Of a stretch of 64,000 nt of DNA, positions 35,160 through 42,633 are shown piece after piece (positions within the stretch are counted from its first letter, which is position 1; each line of letters begins with the position of its first letter). The notes below the pieces were generated by a model that was not told the origin of the DNA, did no database searches, and worked only from the letters and a program-made list of their open reading frames with translations. Source of the DNA: Sciscionella marina DSM 45152 (lineage in GTDB: Bacteria; Actinomycetota; Actinomycetes; Mycobacteriales; Pseudonocardiaceae); NCBI RefSeq assembly GCF_000379465.1, contig NZ_KB905381.1, positions 310,001 to 374,000 of the forward strand, given 5' to 3'. Position numbers and translations under genes: made by a program.

Positions 35160-36459
35160 CTGCAACCTCGACTGTGCCGGGAGAGTGTGGCTCACGGGTG
35201 CGGTATTCGGGTGGGGTGAATTCGGGTGTGCCGTTGTGGATGCGAACTGTCCATTCGGTTTGGTGGATCATGCGGTGGTGGTGAGCACAGAGGAGGACCA
35301 TGTTGTCTTGGGTGGTGAGTCCGCCGCTGGCGTGGTGCTGAATGTGGTGCGCTTGGGTGAGGTTCGGTGGTTTGTCGCAGTCGGGGTGTGCGCAGCCGCG
35401 GTCTCGGGCGATGAGTCGTCGGCGCAACTTTGGTGGTGCGGTGCGATCGCGGCAGCCCATGTCGAGTACTTCGCCCGCTGAGCCGAGCACGGTGGGGATG
35501 CTGTGTTGGTAGATACCAATCCGGCCTCCGGTAAGCCGAGCGTTGTCGATCGGATGGTCCGTGTTTCTTCGAGTCGGCTTACCTCCGGCCTCCTTGGTAT
35601 GTCCTGCGTCGCAGGCGATGCGGCGTAGTTGGGTGGCAGGGATGGTGGTGCCGTCCATGGTGGTGGCTTGGCCGATGCCTTCGCGCAGGGCTTGTTCGGT
35701 CATGGTGACCATGATGGTGAACGGTTCGCTCCCGTTTTCGGGAAGATTCTCCGGGTTGGCGGCGAACCGGACGACCTCGGCGAAGGCATCGGCGTCTCGT
35801 TCGGCTTGGGTGCGCCTATCGGGTGTGCCGAGCGCGTCGAAGACACTGCGGAGTTTCAACCCGGTTTCGTAGTCCAGTCTCCCGTGGATGGTCCAGTCGT
35901 TTTGCCACTGTTCCAACCAGACTTGCCGTGCGGGGCGGGCGAGTTCGCGATCGTCTGGTTGTTGCCCGTCCGGGTCGAGGAGCGCGTGGAGTTCCCGGAT
36001 CGGGCGCGCCAGTCCGCGTGGTCCGACTTCGGTGGCGGTCTCGGCGAGGGCTTTCTCCGCGATCGGCCAGGAATTGCCGGTCAGTACATCGGCGGGTAGT
36101 TCGGTGGCGAATCGGCGGATCCGGTCCACGTGTTCGGCACCGAGTTCTCCACGCAGATAGGCGTTTGCGGTGTTCGGTAGGTCGGCGGGAATGGGTTCTC
36201 CGCTGATGCCGAGTGCACCGAAGAGGTCGTGCACGCGATCGGCCATGCGGCGGGCTTCGGCGCGGCTGATGCGCAGCGTGTCTTCGAGCATGCGTGTCAT
36301 TGATCCGTAGCCGAACTCGATCGGTGCGCCGTCTTTCTCCAGTTGTGCGGCCTGGTCGAGCATCTCCGCCTCGGCGCGGCGCGCGACGGCCGCTTGTTCC
36401 ACGAACCGATCGACCCGTTCCCGGCTCGACAGTATTGCGCTGATTTCCCCAGTGCTCAT
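35131..36459 (-). CDS. DUF222/HNH endonuclease-domain protein (13E12 repeat family type)
   Basis: 442 aa. The N-terminal two thirds are DUF222 (AVARRAEAEMLDQAAQLEKD, MLEDTLRISRAEARRMADRV, VWLEQWQNDWTIHGRLDYET, FTIMVTMTEQALREG). The C-terminal HNH nuclease has RLIARDRGCAHPDCDKPP, LTQAHHIQHHASGGLT, NMVLLCAHHHRMIHQTEW, with all zinc and catalytic His/Cys present. These genes occur as multi-copy, mobile-looking units in actinobacteria. Base composition is visibly less GC-rich than neighbours, and a very AT-rich stretch (36466-36485) precedes the start. It sits between DUF445 and the XRE gene, adjacent genes in the conserved block, so it is probably a later insertion. Confidence 0.87.
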   Translation of the reverse strand: MSTGEISAILSSRERVDRFVEQAAVARRAEAEMLDQAAQLEKDGAPIEFGYGSMTRMLEDTLRISRAEARRMADRVHDLFGALGISGEPIPADLPNTANAYLRGELGAEHVDRIRRFATELPADVLTGNSWPIAEKALAETATEVGPRGLARPIRELHALLDPDGQQPDDRELARPARQVWLEQWQNDWTIHGRLDYETGLKLRSVFDALGTPDRRTQAERDADAFAEVVRFAANPENLPENGSEPFTIMVTMTEQALREGIGQATTMDGTTIPATQLRRIACDAGHTKEAGGKPTRRNTDHPIDNARLTGGRIGIYQHSIPTVLGSAGEVLDMGCRDRTAPPKLRRRLIARDRGCAHPDCDKPPNLTQAHHIQHHASGGLTTQDNMVLLCAHHHRMIHQTEWTVRIHNGTPEFTPPEYRTREPHSPGTVEVAVRTAASPRG

Positions 36460-36645
36460 GACATCTATATTATCATAGAGTGGTGAATTTTTCCCGCCAT
36501 CGCCGATAATCCTCCGTCGAAAATCGCCCTGCTGACGACACCGCGTCTAGAGCAGCCGCCACACGTGGTAGTCGATCGTCGCGCGTATCTGCTGCAGGTT
36601 TCGCGTGCCGTGCAACAGATCGAGGGCGAGCCTACGGTCGTAACC

Positions 36646-36882
36646 ATGACGAAATCGGGGTACGAAGCGCGTATGGGGCTGTGTGTCGCGCTCGGCAGCA
36701 TGTTCGGGCTGCTTCCGCTCATCCAGCGGGTGGCCGGCTGGGAACAGGGCGGTCTCTACGGAAAGGTCACCGGAGGACTCGGCATCACCGGGGCGTGGGC
36801 ATACCTGCTCCCACTCGGCGTGGTCGTGGTGATGTTCTCGATCGTCATCGTGCTCGACGGCGAGAAGAAGAAGCGCTCCTAG
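36646..36882 (+). CDS. small two-helix membrane protein
   Basis: 78 aa with two hydrophobic helices (MGLCVALGSMFGLLPLIQRV and GITGAWAYLLPLGVVVVMFS) separated by a short Gly-rich loop, and a Lys-rich cytoplasmic end (DGEKKKRS). I do not recognise a family. ATG 36646 chosen because an N-terminal extension would be non-hydrophobic and atypical; a longer reading to 36565 exists. Located between the HNH and CGNR genes; no clear operon partner. Confidence 0.5.
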   Translation: MTKSGYEARMGLCVALGSMFGLLPLIQRVAGWEQGGLYGKVTGGLGITGAWAYLLPLGVVVVMFSIVIVLDGEKKKRS

Positions 36883-36897
36883 GGAGCACCCGCTCGC

Positions 36898-37404
36898 TCA
36901 GGCGTGCTTTTCCCGCCAGATGCGAGCCTTCTCCCGGTTGCCGCACACCTGCATCGAGCACCAGGTGCGGCTGCGGTTGCGGGAACGGTCGTAGAAGGCC
37001 CAGCGACAGGAATCGGCGGGACAGATCTTCACCCGGTCCCACATCCCGAGGGTGCTCAGCCGGGATGCGGCGGCGAGGATCTCCCCGATGGCGGTGTGCG
37101 CCACCAGGACCGGGCCGTGCTCGCGAATGTGCACGGTCAGTTCACCGGTCGTCGAGAGACCCGTCGGTCCCGAGGGCCGGGCGAGATGATCGCCCACCGA
37201 TCCACGGAGCGCAGAGCGCACCCGTGCGGCCTGTTCGGCCACACCGGGGGCGCCGAGATCTCTGTCGCGCACCCACGAGGACCAGCCTCCGCGTTCGGCG
37301 AGCACATCGACGCCGTCCTCGACGTCGAGTGTGTTCAGGAAGCTCATCACCAGTTCGATATCGCGTTCCGCGGGTGCGGAAGCGGTTACCCGTCCGGCAG
37401 TCAC
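36898..37404 (-). CDS. CGNR zinc-finger protein (ABATE domain)
   Basis: 168 aa. The N-terminal ABATE-like helical region (ELVMSFLNTLDVEDG, ELTVHIREHGPVLVAHTAIG) is followed by a C-terminal treble-clef CGNR finger: ICPADSCRWAFYDRSRNRSR, then TWCSMQVCGNREKAR, with four Cys as ligands. Members act as stress-linked DNA-binding regulators. It is divergent from a VOC/glyoxalase-like gene, and an imperfect CTAAC/GTTAG inverted repeat lies between them, so this protein is the probable regulator of that gene. Confidence 0.85.
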   Translation of the reverse strand: MTAGRVTASAPAERDIELVMSFLNTLDVEDGVDVLAERGGWSSWVRDRDLGAPGVAEQAARVRSALRGSVGDHLARPSGPTGLSTTGELTVHIREHGPVLVAHTAIGEILAAASRLSTLGMWDRVKICPADSCRWAFYDRSRNRSRTWCSMQVCGNREKARIWREKHA

Positions 37405-37467
37405 CTTCCCCAGTGTAAAGCGTGCCCCCGGGAAATGTCCTTGCCGCTCACCATTCGGCCAGTCATA

Positions 37468-37496
37468 CTAACCGGCAAAACAACTATGCTAGTTAG
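37468..37496. promoter_or_regulatory. operator-like inverted repeat between CGNR and VOC genes
   Basis: CTAAC at 37468-37472 and GTTAG at 37492-37496 face each other across a 19-base AT-rich spacer containing AACTATGCTA. It is just upstream of the VOC gene Shine-Dalgarno. Probable target of the CGNR protein. Confidence 0.35.
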
Positions 37497-37507
37497 GAGT
37501 GGTTCCG

Positions 37508-37870
37508 ATGTCCGCTGCTTCGCTCGGTGCTTACGTCCTCGACTGTCCCGATCCCGCGGCGCTCGCCGGGTTCTACGGCGCGCTGCTGGACTGGCCGGAT
37601 CTCTCGGTCGAACCCGGCGCGGAATGGGCGACCCTGCGCGATCCGGGCGGTGGTCCCGCGCTCGGGTTCCAGCTCGATCCGGAGGTGCGTGCCTCGACCT
37701 GGCCGAGCAGGGAACGTCATCAGATGGCGCATCTGGACTTCCAGGTCGCCGATCTGGCCGCGCAGCACGAGCGCGCGCTCGCCCTCGGCGCCCGGTTGCT
37801 CGACGACAGCCATGAATCCTTCTGGGTGTACGCGGATCCCGCGGGGCATCCGTTCTGCCTCTGCCGCTGA
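37508..37870 (+). CDS. VOC-family (glyoxalase-like) protein
   Basis: 120 aa, one vicinal-oxygen-chelate domain of paired beta-alpha-beta-beta-beta modules: GAYVLDCPDPAALAGFYGAL, WATLRDPGGGPALGFQLDP, then HQMAHLDFQVADLAAQHERA and FWVYADPAGHPFCLCR. His at the start of the second module and the C-terminal Glu/Asp-x-Gly-x-Pro-like DPAGHPFC are conserved. Many such proteins bind antibiotics or act as small-molecule isomerases; function here is unknown. ATG 37508 was chosen because GGAG sits 8 bases upstream. Confidence 0.82.
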   Translation: MSAASLGAYVLDCPDPAALAGFYGALLDWPDLSVEPGAEWATLRDPGGGPALGFQLDPEVRASTWPSRERHQMAHLDFQVADLAAQHERALALGARLLDDSHESFWVYADPAGHPFCLCR

Positions 37871-37931
37871 GCTCCCGGTCCACAGTGGACGGGTGAGAGC
37901 TGTCTGATCGCCGGTGGTGAGTGCCACACCG

Positions 37932-37960
37932 ACTCTTGCAAGCAAGGTGCTTGCAAGAGT
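37932..37960. promoter_or_regulatory. perfect 13-bp inverted repeat at the XRE regulator promoter
   Basis: ACTCTTGCAAGCA, spacer AGG, TGCTTGCAAGAGT. The right arm contains the TTGCAA that serves as -35 of the promoter read below, so binding would block RNA polymerase. A probable autoregulatory operator of the downstream XRE protein. Confidence 0.7.
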
Positions 37961-37979
37961 TAGCACTCCGCTGTACCGT
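37951..37979 (+). promoter_or_regulatory. promoter of the XRE-HBHA operon
   Basis: TTGCAA (37951-37956), exactly 17 bp, then TACCGT (37974-37979), a plausible -35/-10 pair. Start codon is about 33 bp downstream with a full AAGGAGGTGA ribosome binding site. Confidence 0.55.
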
Positions 37980-38011
37980 TGTGTCATCGCCAAGACAAGG
38001 AGGTGACCGCA

Positions 38012-38470
38012 ATGGATGTGAACCAGGCGGTGACCGATATCGGCAAGGACATCGGCGAGTATATTCGCCAACAACGAAGCAGCGCGAAAATCTCGCTTCG
38101 GCAATTGTCGAAACTCGCCGGGGTCTCCAATCCGTATTTGAGCCAGGTCGAGCGTGGCCTGCGCAAGCCGAGCGCGGAAATACTTGCCCAGATCGCCAAG
38201 GGGCTGCGCATTTCCGCCGAGGCGCTGTATGTGCAGGCGGGCATTCTGGAAGCTCCGCTCGGCGGTCCGGTCGGTGAGGCGATCCGTTCCGCGACAGACA
38301 TTTCAGACCGGCAGAAGCAGGTTTTGCTCGATATCTACGAATCGTTTCGCAGGGAGAACCGCGCCCGGGAAGTCGGTGGGGCGGATGGCGCGGTGGGCAG
38401 CGATGCGGAACCGGATTCGGTGCGGCAGCAGAGCGAAACCGGCCCGAACCACACCGAAATCAAGGAGTAA
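38012..38470 (+). CDS. XRE-family helix-turn-helix regulator (Rv0474-like)
   Basis: 152 aa. An HTH_3 domain covers about residues 12-68: IGEYIRQQRSSAKISLRQL, SKLAGVSNPYLSQVERGLRK, PSAEILAQIAKGLRISAEAL. The C-terminal half is polar with helical ISDRQKQVLLDIYESFRREN and a disordered Ser/Glu-rich tail. ATG 38012 follows a consensus AAGGAGGTGA. It lies 5 bp upstream of the HBHA-like gene, an arrangement I recall from Rv0474-hbhA in mycobacteria, so it most likely regulates that operon and itself through the 13-bp inverted repeat upstream. Confidence 0.85.
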   Translation: MDVNQAVTDIGKDIGEYIRQQRSSAKISLRQLSKLAGVSNPYLSQVERGLRKPSAEILAQIAKGLRISAEALYVQAGILEAPLGGPVGEAIRSATDISDRQKQVLLDIYESFRRENRAREVGGADGAVGSDAEPDSVRQQSETGPNHTEIKE

Positions 38471-38475
38471 CGATC

Positions 38476-39258
38476 ATGAACGCCACCGCGAAGAAAACCC
38501 GGGACCAGGTCCGCGATCAGGTCAGTGAGCGCTTCGGCGATGTCGTCGAGCAGGTGCGCACCCCGCTGCTCGCCGCGCTCGGCGCGGGCGATCTGGCCAC
38601 CCAGGCCGTCGCCGATCTGCTGAACAAGGCCCGCGCCCAGGTCGAGCAGAACGACAAGCCGAAGACCCCGGTGGATGTGACCGAGCTGCGCGAGCACCTG
38701 GACGCCGCGGAGCTGGACAAGCTGATCGACCCGCAGGAACTGCGCAAGCTCGTCGATCCCGGTGAACTGCGTGATCTCGTGGACGCCTACTCCAAGGCCG
38801 CCGGGGATCTGTACCAGTACCTTGCCGAGCACGGTGAGTCCACTTTGGACAAGCTGCGAGAGAACCCTCAGGTCAGCAAGGCCCTCGACCAGCTCGAGGA
38901 CGCGGTGAGCCAGGCGCAGGACCGGATCGGCGATGCCGCGGGCGATGCCCGTGATCTCGCCGAGGAGGTGTTCAACCGGGTCAACCTGCGAGGCGGCGCG
39001 GACAAGGCGGCGGACAAGGCCGCGGCCACGGTGACCGAGGCATCGCAGACCGTGGCCCGTGCCGGGGAGAAGGTCGCGGCGAACACGACGCGGGCCGGCG
39101 AGAAGGTCAGCGCCCAGGCGGAGGAGACCGCCGAGAAGGCGAGCGAGAAGACCACGGAGAAGACGGCCAAGCCGTCCTCGGCCAAGCCGGCGAGCACCGC
39201 CAAGACCACTCCGCGGGCCACCTCCACCACCCGCAAGACCGGTGAGACGAAGAAGTAA
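38476..39258 (+). CDS. HBHA-like (heparin-binding hemagglutinin-like) protein
   Basis: 260 aa. N-terminal amphipathic helix (VVEQVRTPLLAALGAGDLA), a helical core (LNKARAQVEQNDKPK, LREHLDAAELDKLID), then a long coiled-coil-like stretch, and a C-terminal tail of about 65 residues rich in Lys, Ala, Thr and Pro (EKASEKTTEKTAKPSSAKP). This order matches mycobacterial HbhA, a surface and lipid-body-associated adhesin whose Lys-rich tail binds sulfated glycans and is methylated. No signal peptide, as in HbhA. Directly downstream of the XRE regulator; transcription probably ends at the strong hairpin at 39292-39329. Confidence 0.78.
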   Translation: MNATAKKTRDQVRDQVSERFGDVVEQVRTPLLAALGAGDLATQAVADLLNKARAQVEQNDKPKTPVDVTELREHLDAAELDKLIDPQELRKLVDPGELRDLVDAYSKAAGDLYQYLAEHGESTLDKLRENPQVSKALDQLEDAVSQAQDRIGDAAGDARDLAEEVFNRVNLRGGADKAADKAAATVTEASQTVARAGEKVAANTTRAGEKVSAQAEETAEKASEKTTEKTAKPSSAKPASTAKTTPRATSTTRKTGETKK

Positions 39259-39291
39259 CCGAGTCTCTCCATCAGGCAAGACCGAGGGGAC

Positions 39292-39329
39292 CGGCTCCCC
39301 CACGGGCACCAGCGCCCGTGGGGGAGCCG
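39292..39329 (+). terminator. strong hairpin terminator after the HBHA-like gene
   Basis: A perfect 16-bp stem (CGGCTCCCCCACGGGC with its complement) and a 6-base loop, 34 bp after the stop codon. No T tract, as often in actinobacteria. It separates the XRE-HBHA operon from the DUF2516 gene. Confidence 0.75.
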
Positions 39330-39351
39330 CTTCGTGATCGAGAAGATTGCG

Positions 39352-39357
39352 TACGCT
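39352..39357 (+). promoter_or_regulatory. -10 element of a probable leaderless promoter (DUF2516)
   Basis: TACGCT ends 7 bp before GTG 39365. No Shine-Dalgarno is present. Same hexamer and spacing as at yaaA. Confidence 0.45.
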
Positions 39358-39364
39358 GGAACTC

Positions 39365-39658
39365 GTGCAGGACTGGGTAACCTATTACATCTCAGAGGCG
39401 ATCAGCTGGATCGCGGTCGCCGCGGGCTTGTTCGCCGTGCTGCATGCCGTCACGCAGCGGGCCGACGCGTTCACCGCGGCCGACAAGCTCAGCAAGCCCA
39501 AGTGGCTGGGGATCACCGCGGCGGGAACGGCGGCATGCGCGCTGTTCCATTTCGGCGGGATCCTGTTCATCGTCTGGGTGGCCGGAACCGTCGCGATCCT
39601 GGTGTACCTCGTGGATGTGCGGCCCAAGCTGGCCGAGGTCCAGCGCGGCTCACACTGA
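39365..39658 (+). CDS. DUF2516 family small membrane protein
   Basis: 97 aa, three hydrophobic segments (ISWIAVAAGLFAVLHAVTQ, WLGITAAGTAACALFHFGG, ILFIVWVAGTVAILVYLVDV) and the DUF2516 elements ADAFTAADKLSKPKWL and YLVDVRPKLAEVQRG. I recall the M. tuberculosis counterpart (Rv0476) next to hbhA. GTG 39365 was preferred over an upstream TTG because TACGCT sits 7 bp before it, a leaderless arrangement also seen at yaaA, and because homologues start near here. The stop overlaps the next gene's start (TGATG). Confidence 0.8.
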   Translation: MQDWVTYYISEAISWIAVAAGLFAVLHAVTQRADAFTAADKLSKPKWLGITAAGTAACALFHFGGILFIVWVAGTVAILVYLVDVRPKLAEVQRGSH

Positions 39659-40419
39659 TGCAGGGAACCCTCGCCTCCGGCTTGCGCTGGCAGTCCTACG
39701 GCAGCGGTGATCCGGTCACCCTCGTCGTGCCCGGACTCGGTGCCACCAGCGGAGAGGCCCGGCTGCCCGCATCCGGGCTGCCCGGAACCCGTGTCGTGGC
39801 CACCCTGCCCGGACACGGAGACGCCGTGGACGCGCCCGCCGGTTACTGGTCCTACACCCGGGTCGCCGAGGACATCGCCGAGCTCGCGGACTCCACGGGA
39901 GCGCGCGCCGCGATCGGCACCTCCCTGGGTACCGGCGCCCTGCTGCGTCTGCTCGCCGAGGAACCCGGCCGGTTCGCCGCGGCCGGTCTGCTGCTGCCCG
40001 GCGCACTCGACGCGCCACGGGAAAGCCCGGCCATGCGCGCCTTCGCCGAATTCGCCTCCGCCGTCGAGGACTCCGATCTGGACCGGCTGCGCGGACTGGT
40101 CGGGGAACAACTCCCGGACGGGGTGGATGTCGGCGGTTATGTCGAGGCGCGCACCACCGCACTGGCCAGGATTCCGGAGGCGATGCGGGCGATCCCGAAC
40201 GACGCCCCGGTCCCGGAGCCCGGGCGGCTGGCCGCGGTCACCGCACCCGTGCTCGTGCTCGGCGCGACCAAGGACCCGCTGCACGCCGAATCGGTGGCGC
40301 GCGCGGTCGCCGCCGCCATTCCGGTGGCGCGGCTGGAGATCCTGGACTCGGCCGCGCCGCTGCTCACCCATCGCGGCGTGGTCCGCGAGCTGCTGCGCGA
40401 CCTTGTCTCGAACGTATAG
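39658..40419 (+). CDS. alpha/beta fold hydrolase
   Basis: 253 aa. Oxyanion region VVPGLGATSGEARLP, nucleophile elbow AAIGTSLGTGALLRLLAEEP (G-T-S-L-G, near residue 89), acidic residue in LVLGATKDPLHAES and a candidate catalytic His in LLTHRG near the end. Cytoplasmic. Translationally coupled to DUF2516 through a TGATG overlap, so the two share a transcript. The substrate is not predictable; esterase, thioesterase or haloperoxidase-type functions are all possible. Confidence 0.8.
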   Translation: MQGTLASGLRWQSYGSGDPVTLVVPGLGATSGEARLPASGLPGTRVVATLPGHGDAVDAPAGYWSYTRVAEDIAELADSTGARAAIGTSLGTGALLRLLAEEPGRFAAAGLLLPGALDAPRESPAMRAFAEFASAVEDSDLDRLRGLVGEQLPDGVDVGGYVEARTTALARIPEAMRAIPNDAPVPEPGRLAAVTAPVLVLGATKDPLHAESVARAVAAAIPVARLEILDSAAPLLTHRGVVRELLRDLVSNV

Positions 40420-40430
40420 CTGCGTACACT
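40403..40430 (+). promoter_or_regulatory. leaderless promoter of the GlxA-type regulator
   Basis: TTGTCT (40403-40408), 16 bp, TACACT (40425-40430), then 7 bp to ATG 40438. It overlaps the end of the preceding hydrolase gene. No Shine-Dalgarno. Confidence 0.5.
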
Positions 40431-40437
40431 TTCGGAC

Positions 40438-41454
40438 ATGAGTAGCGTCGCGGTCGCAGTGACCGAGGGGATCGCGCTGTTCGGGGTGACCGCGCCCTGC
40501 GAGATATTCGGCGTGGACCGCAGCGAACTCGCCGATCCCTGGTACGAGTTCCGGCTGTGCGGCCGATCCGGGGCGCAGGTCGGTGGCTGGTTCCGCGCGG
40601 AGCCGCCGTACGGATTCGACGCGCTCGCCACCGCGGACACGGTCGTGGTGCCCGCCTGCGAGGTCGGCGCGGAGTACGACGCCGAACTACTGGAAGCGCT
40701 GCGGGCTGCCCATGCCGACGGGGCACGGATCGTGTCCATCTGCACCGGGGCCTTCGTGCTCGCCGCGGCCGGACTGCTGGACGGGCGCCGGGTCACCACG
40801 CACTGGCTGCACGCCGACCGGCTCGCCCGCCGATACCCGAACGTGCGGGTGCAGCCGGACGTGCTCTACCTGCAGGACGGTCCGGTGTTCACTTCGGCGG
40901 GCAAGGCCGCGGGCATCGATCTGTGCCTGCATCTGGTCCGGCTGGACCACGGTGCCTCGGTGGCGAACGCGATCGCGCGCAGGCTCGTCGTCCCCCCGCA
41001 CCGCGATGGGGGACAAGCGCAGTTCATCACCGCCCCGATGGCCGGGGACCCGGGGGACGATGTGCTCGGCGAGCTGTTCGAGTGGGTGTACGCGCATCTG
41101 CACGAGCCGCTGACGATCGCGGATCTGGCGCGCAGGGCGAACCTGAGCCCGCGCACCCTGGCCAGGCGGTTCCGCGCGGTCACCGGGCTCGCCCCGTTGC
41201 AATGGCTGCTCACCCAGCGCGTGCACCGCGCCCAGGAACTGCTCGAGACCACCGAGCACGGCATCGAGCAGATCGCGGCGAAGACCGGAATGGGAACCGC
41301 GACCACACTGCGGCGGCACTTCAACCGTGTGGTGGGCACGGCGCCCGATGCCTACCGGCGCACCTTCCTGCGCGAGGCGGGCAGCACCCATACGAGAGTG
41401 AGCACCGCGAGCACGGCAACCGCGATGAGCAGCACACTCGGCGCGGCGAGCTGA
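40438..41454 (+). CDS. GlxA-type transcriptional regulator (DJ-1/PfpI domain plus AraC HTH)
   Basis: 338 aa. The N-terminal DJ-1/PfpI domain (VAVAVTEGIALFGVTAPCEI, RIVSICTGAFVLAAAGLLDG with the Cys of the nucleophile elbow, RRVTTHWLHADRLARRYP, FTSAGKAAGIDLCLHLV) is followed by a C-terminal AraC double HTH (LTIADLARRANLSPRTLARR, then IEQIAAKTGMGTATTLRRHF). Such regulators control amino-acid or glycine-betaine catabolism. The last about 30 residues, after the normal AraC end RRTFLREA, are Ser/Thr/Ala-rich and lie in a 103-bp antisense overlap with the convergent MFS gene. This suggests the original stop was lost. Confidence 0.87.
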   Translation: MSSVAVAVTEGIALFGVTAPCEIFGVDRSELADPWYEFRLCGRSGAQVGGWFRAEPPYGFDALATADTVVVPACEVGAEYDAELLEALRAAHADGARIVSICTGAFVLAAAGLLDGRRVTTHWLHADRLARRYPNVRVQPDVLYLQDGPVFTSAGKAAGIDLCLHLVRLDHGASVANAIARRLVVPPHRDGGQAQFITAPMAGDPGDDVLGELFEWVYAHLHEPLTIADLARRANLSPRTLARRFRAVTGLAPLQWLLTQRVHRAQELLETTEHGIEQIAAKTGMGTATTLRRHFNRVVGTAPDAYRRTFLREAGSTHTRVSTASTATAMSSTLGAAS

Positions 41455-42551
41455 CCGAGCGCGGCGAGCGGGAAGGGCACCACGAAGCCGAGATAGGTCA
41501 GCGCCTGGTACATCGCGGTCATCGAGGCGAGATGGTCCGGCGGCGCGATCCGCTGCACCTCGAGCAGCCCGCAGACCTGGCAGGCCCCGTAGGCCGCACC
41601 GAGCACGAGTGCGGCGAGCGCGACGAGCAGCGGGCTGCCCTCCGCCGCTGCGGCGATGGCGATCAGCAGCCCGGCGACCACGATGCCGAGCGCGACCGTG
41701 AGCAACCGCGGCCGCTGCGGGTGATCGAGGCGGCGGGCGAGCGGTTGCACCGCGATCCCGGCCGCTGCCACCAGCATCGGCACCACCGCGCTGAAGATCA
41801 GGGCATGTGTGCCGAGTTGTTTCCCGACCAGCCCGGGCAGATAGGAAAGGCCGATCGAGGCGGTGGCGAACACCCAGGGCGCGAGCGGGGCGACCACGAG
41901 CAGGAACCGGCCGCGGAACCGCGGCCGGGCCCGGGCACCGCTCGCCCTGCCCGTGGTCTCCGGGGTGCGCGCGGCCAACGGCAGCGCGAACGCGACGAGT
42001 ACCAGGTGCGGAAGATAGGGCAGCACCGTCGGCCAGGGTGCCCACTGCGCGAGCACGCCCGCGATGATCGGCCCGCCGCCGAAGCCCGCGGTCATCGCGA
42101 CGGTGAGCCTGCGCGGACCTGGATTCCCGGACTTCTGTGCGGAAAGTTCCTTGATCCAGGCGGCCCCCGAGCTGAACGCGGCCCCGCAGGCGATGCCGAC
42201 CACGAGACGGCCGATGAACAGCCACGGCACCCCGGTTCCGCCCGCCATGAGCAGCGCGCTGCCCGCCGCGGAGACGAGCAGGGTGGGCAGCATGACCTTC
42301 CGGCGCCCGATCCGGTCCGAGACCGGGCCGCCGAGCAGCAGCCCGGGGACGAGGCCGAGCGCGTAGAGGGCGAACGCCGCCTGTACCACGGTGCTGGACA
42401 GACCGAGCTGCGCGCGATAGAGCAGCAGCAGGGGAGTGAACTCCTGCGCGCTCCAGCCCACAGTCAGGACGGCGAGTCCGGCGCCGAGCCAGGTGCTCGC
42501 GGAACGAGCGCGGACCCGGTCCGCGGCGAGGGTTTCAGTCACGAGAACCAT
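41352..42551 (-). CDS. MFS transporter
   Basis: 399 aa, about 12 helices. Motif A GGPVSDRIGRRKVMLPTLL between TM2 and TM3, and LFIGRLVVGIACGAAFSSGA for TM4. A second-half loop (GRASGARARPRFRGRF) separates the six-helix halves. General MFS; an efflux or sugar-type substrate is not resolvable. Start ATG 42551; a perfect CTGTTCGAACAG palindrome lies 43 bp upstream between it and the divergent ybaK gene. Its 3' end overlaps the convergent GlxA-type regulator gene by 103 bp, and antisense interference is possible. Confidence 0.82.
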   Translation of the reverse strand: MVLVTETLAADRVRARSASTWLGAGLAVLTVGWSAQEFTPLLLLYRAQLGLSSTVVQAAFALYALGLVPGLLLGGPVSDRIGRRKVMLPTLLVSAAGSALLMAGGTGVPWLFIGRLVVGIACGAAFSSGAAWIKELSAQKSGNPGPRRLTVAMTAGFGGGPIIAGVLAQWAPWPTVLPYLPHLVLVAFALPLAARTPETTGRASGARARPRFRGRFLLVVAPLAPWVFATASIGLSYLPGLVGKQLGTHALIFSAVVPMLVAAAGIAVQPLARRLDHPQRPRLLTVALGIVVAGLLIAIAAAAEGSPLLVALAALVLGAAYGACQVCGLLEVQRIAPPDHLASMTAMYQALTYLGFVVPFPLAALGQLAAPSVLLIAVAVLAVLTLVWVLPASRRKVRR

Positions 42552-42593
42552 CTTCGGGTGGGCGGCACGAGTTGACGAGTGTCCGAAACGACA

Positions 42594-42605
42594 CTGTTCG
42601 AACAG
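42594..42605. promoter_or_regulatory. 12-bp palindrome between MFS and ybaK genes
   Basis: CTGTTCGAACAG, inside a wider CCGAAAC (42583-42589) ... GTTTCGG (42605-42611) inverted pair. It overlaps the -35 region expected for ybaK (whose TACAGT -10 is at 42621-42626). The regulator could be the GlxA-type protein, or one encoded elsewhere. Confidence 0.45.
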
Positions 42606-42633
42606 TTTCGGTCAGGGGCGTACAGTTTCGCGC

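Noticed and set aside
37960-37968. TTAGCACTC, identical to half of a CIRCE (HrcA) element
   Set aside because: The second half GAGTGCTAA is missing at the required spacing, and the gene is not a chaperone; treated as chance overlap with the 13-bp repeat.
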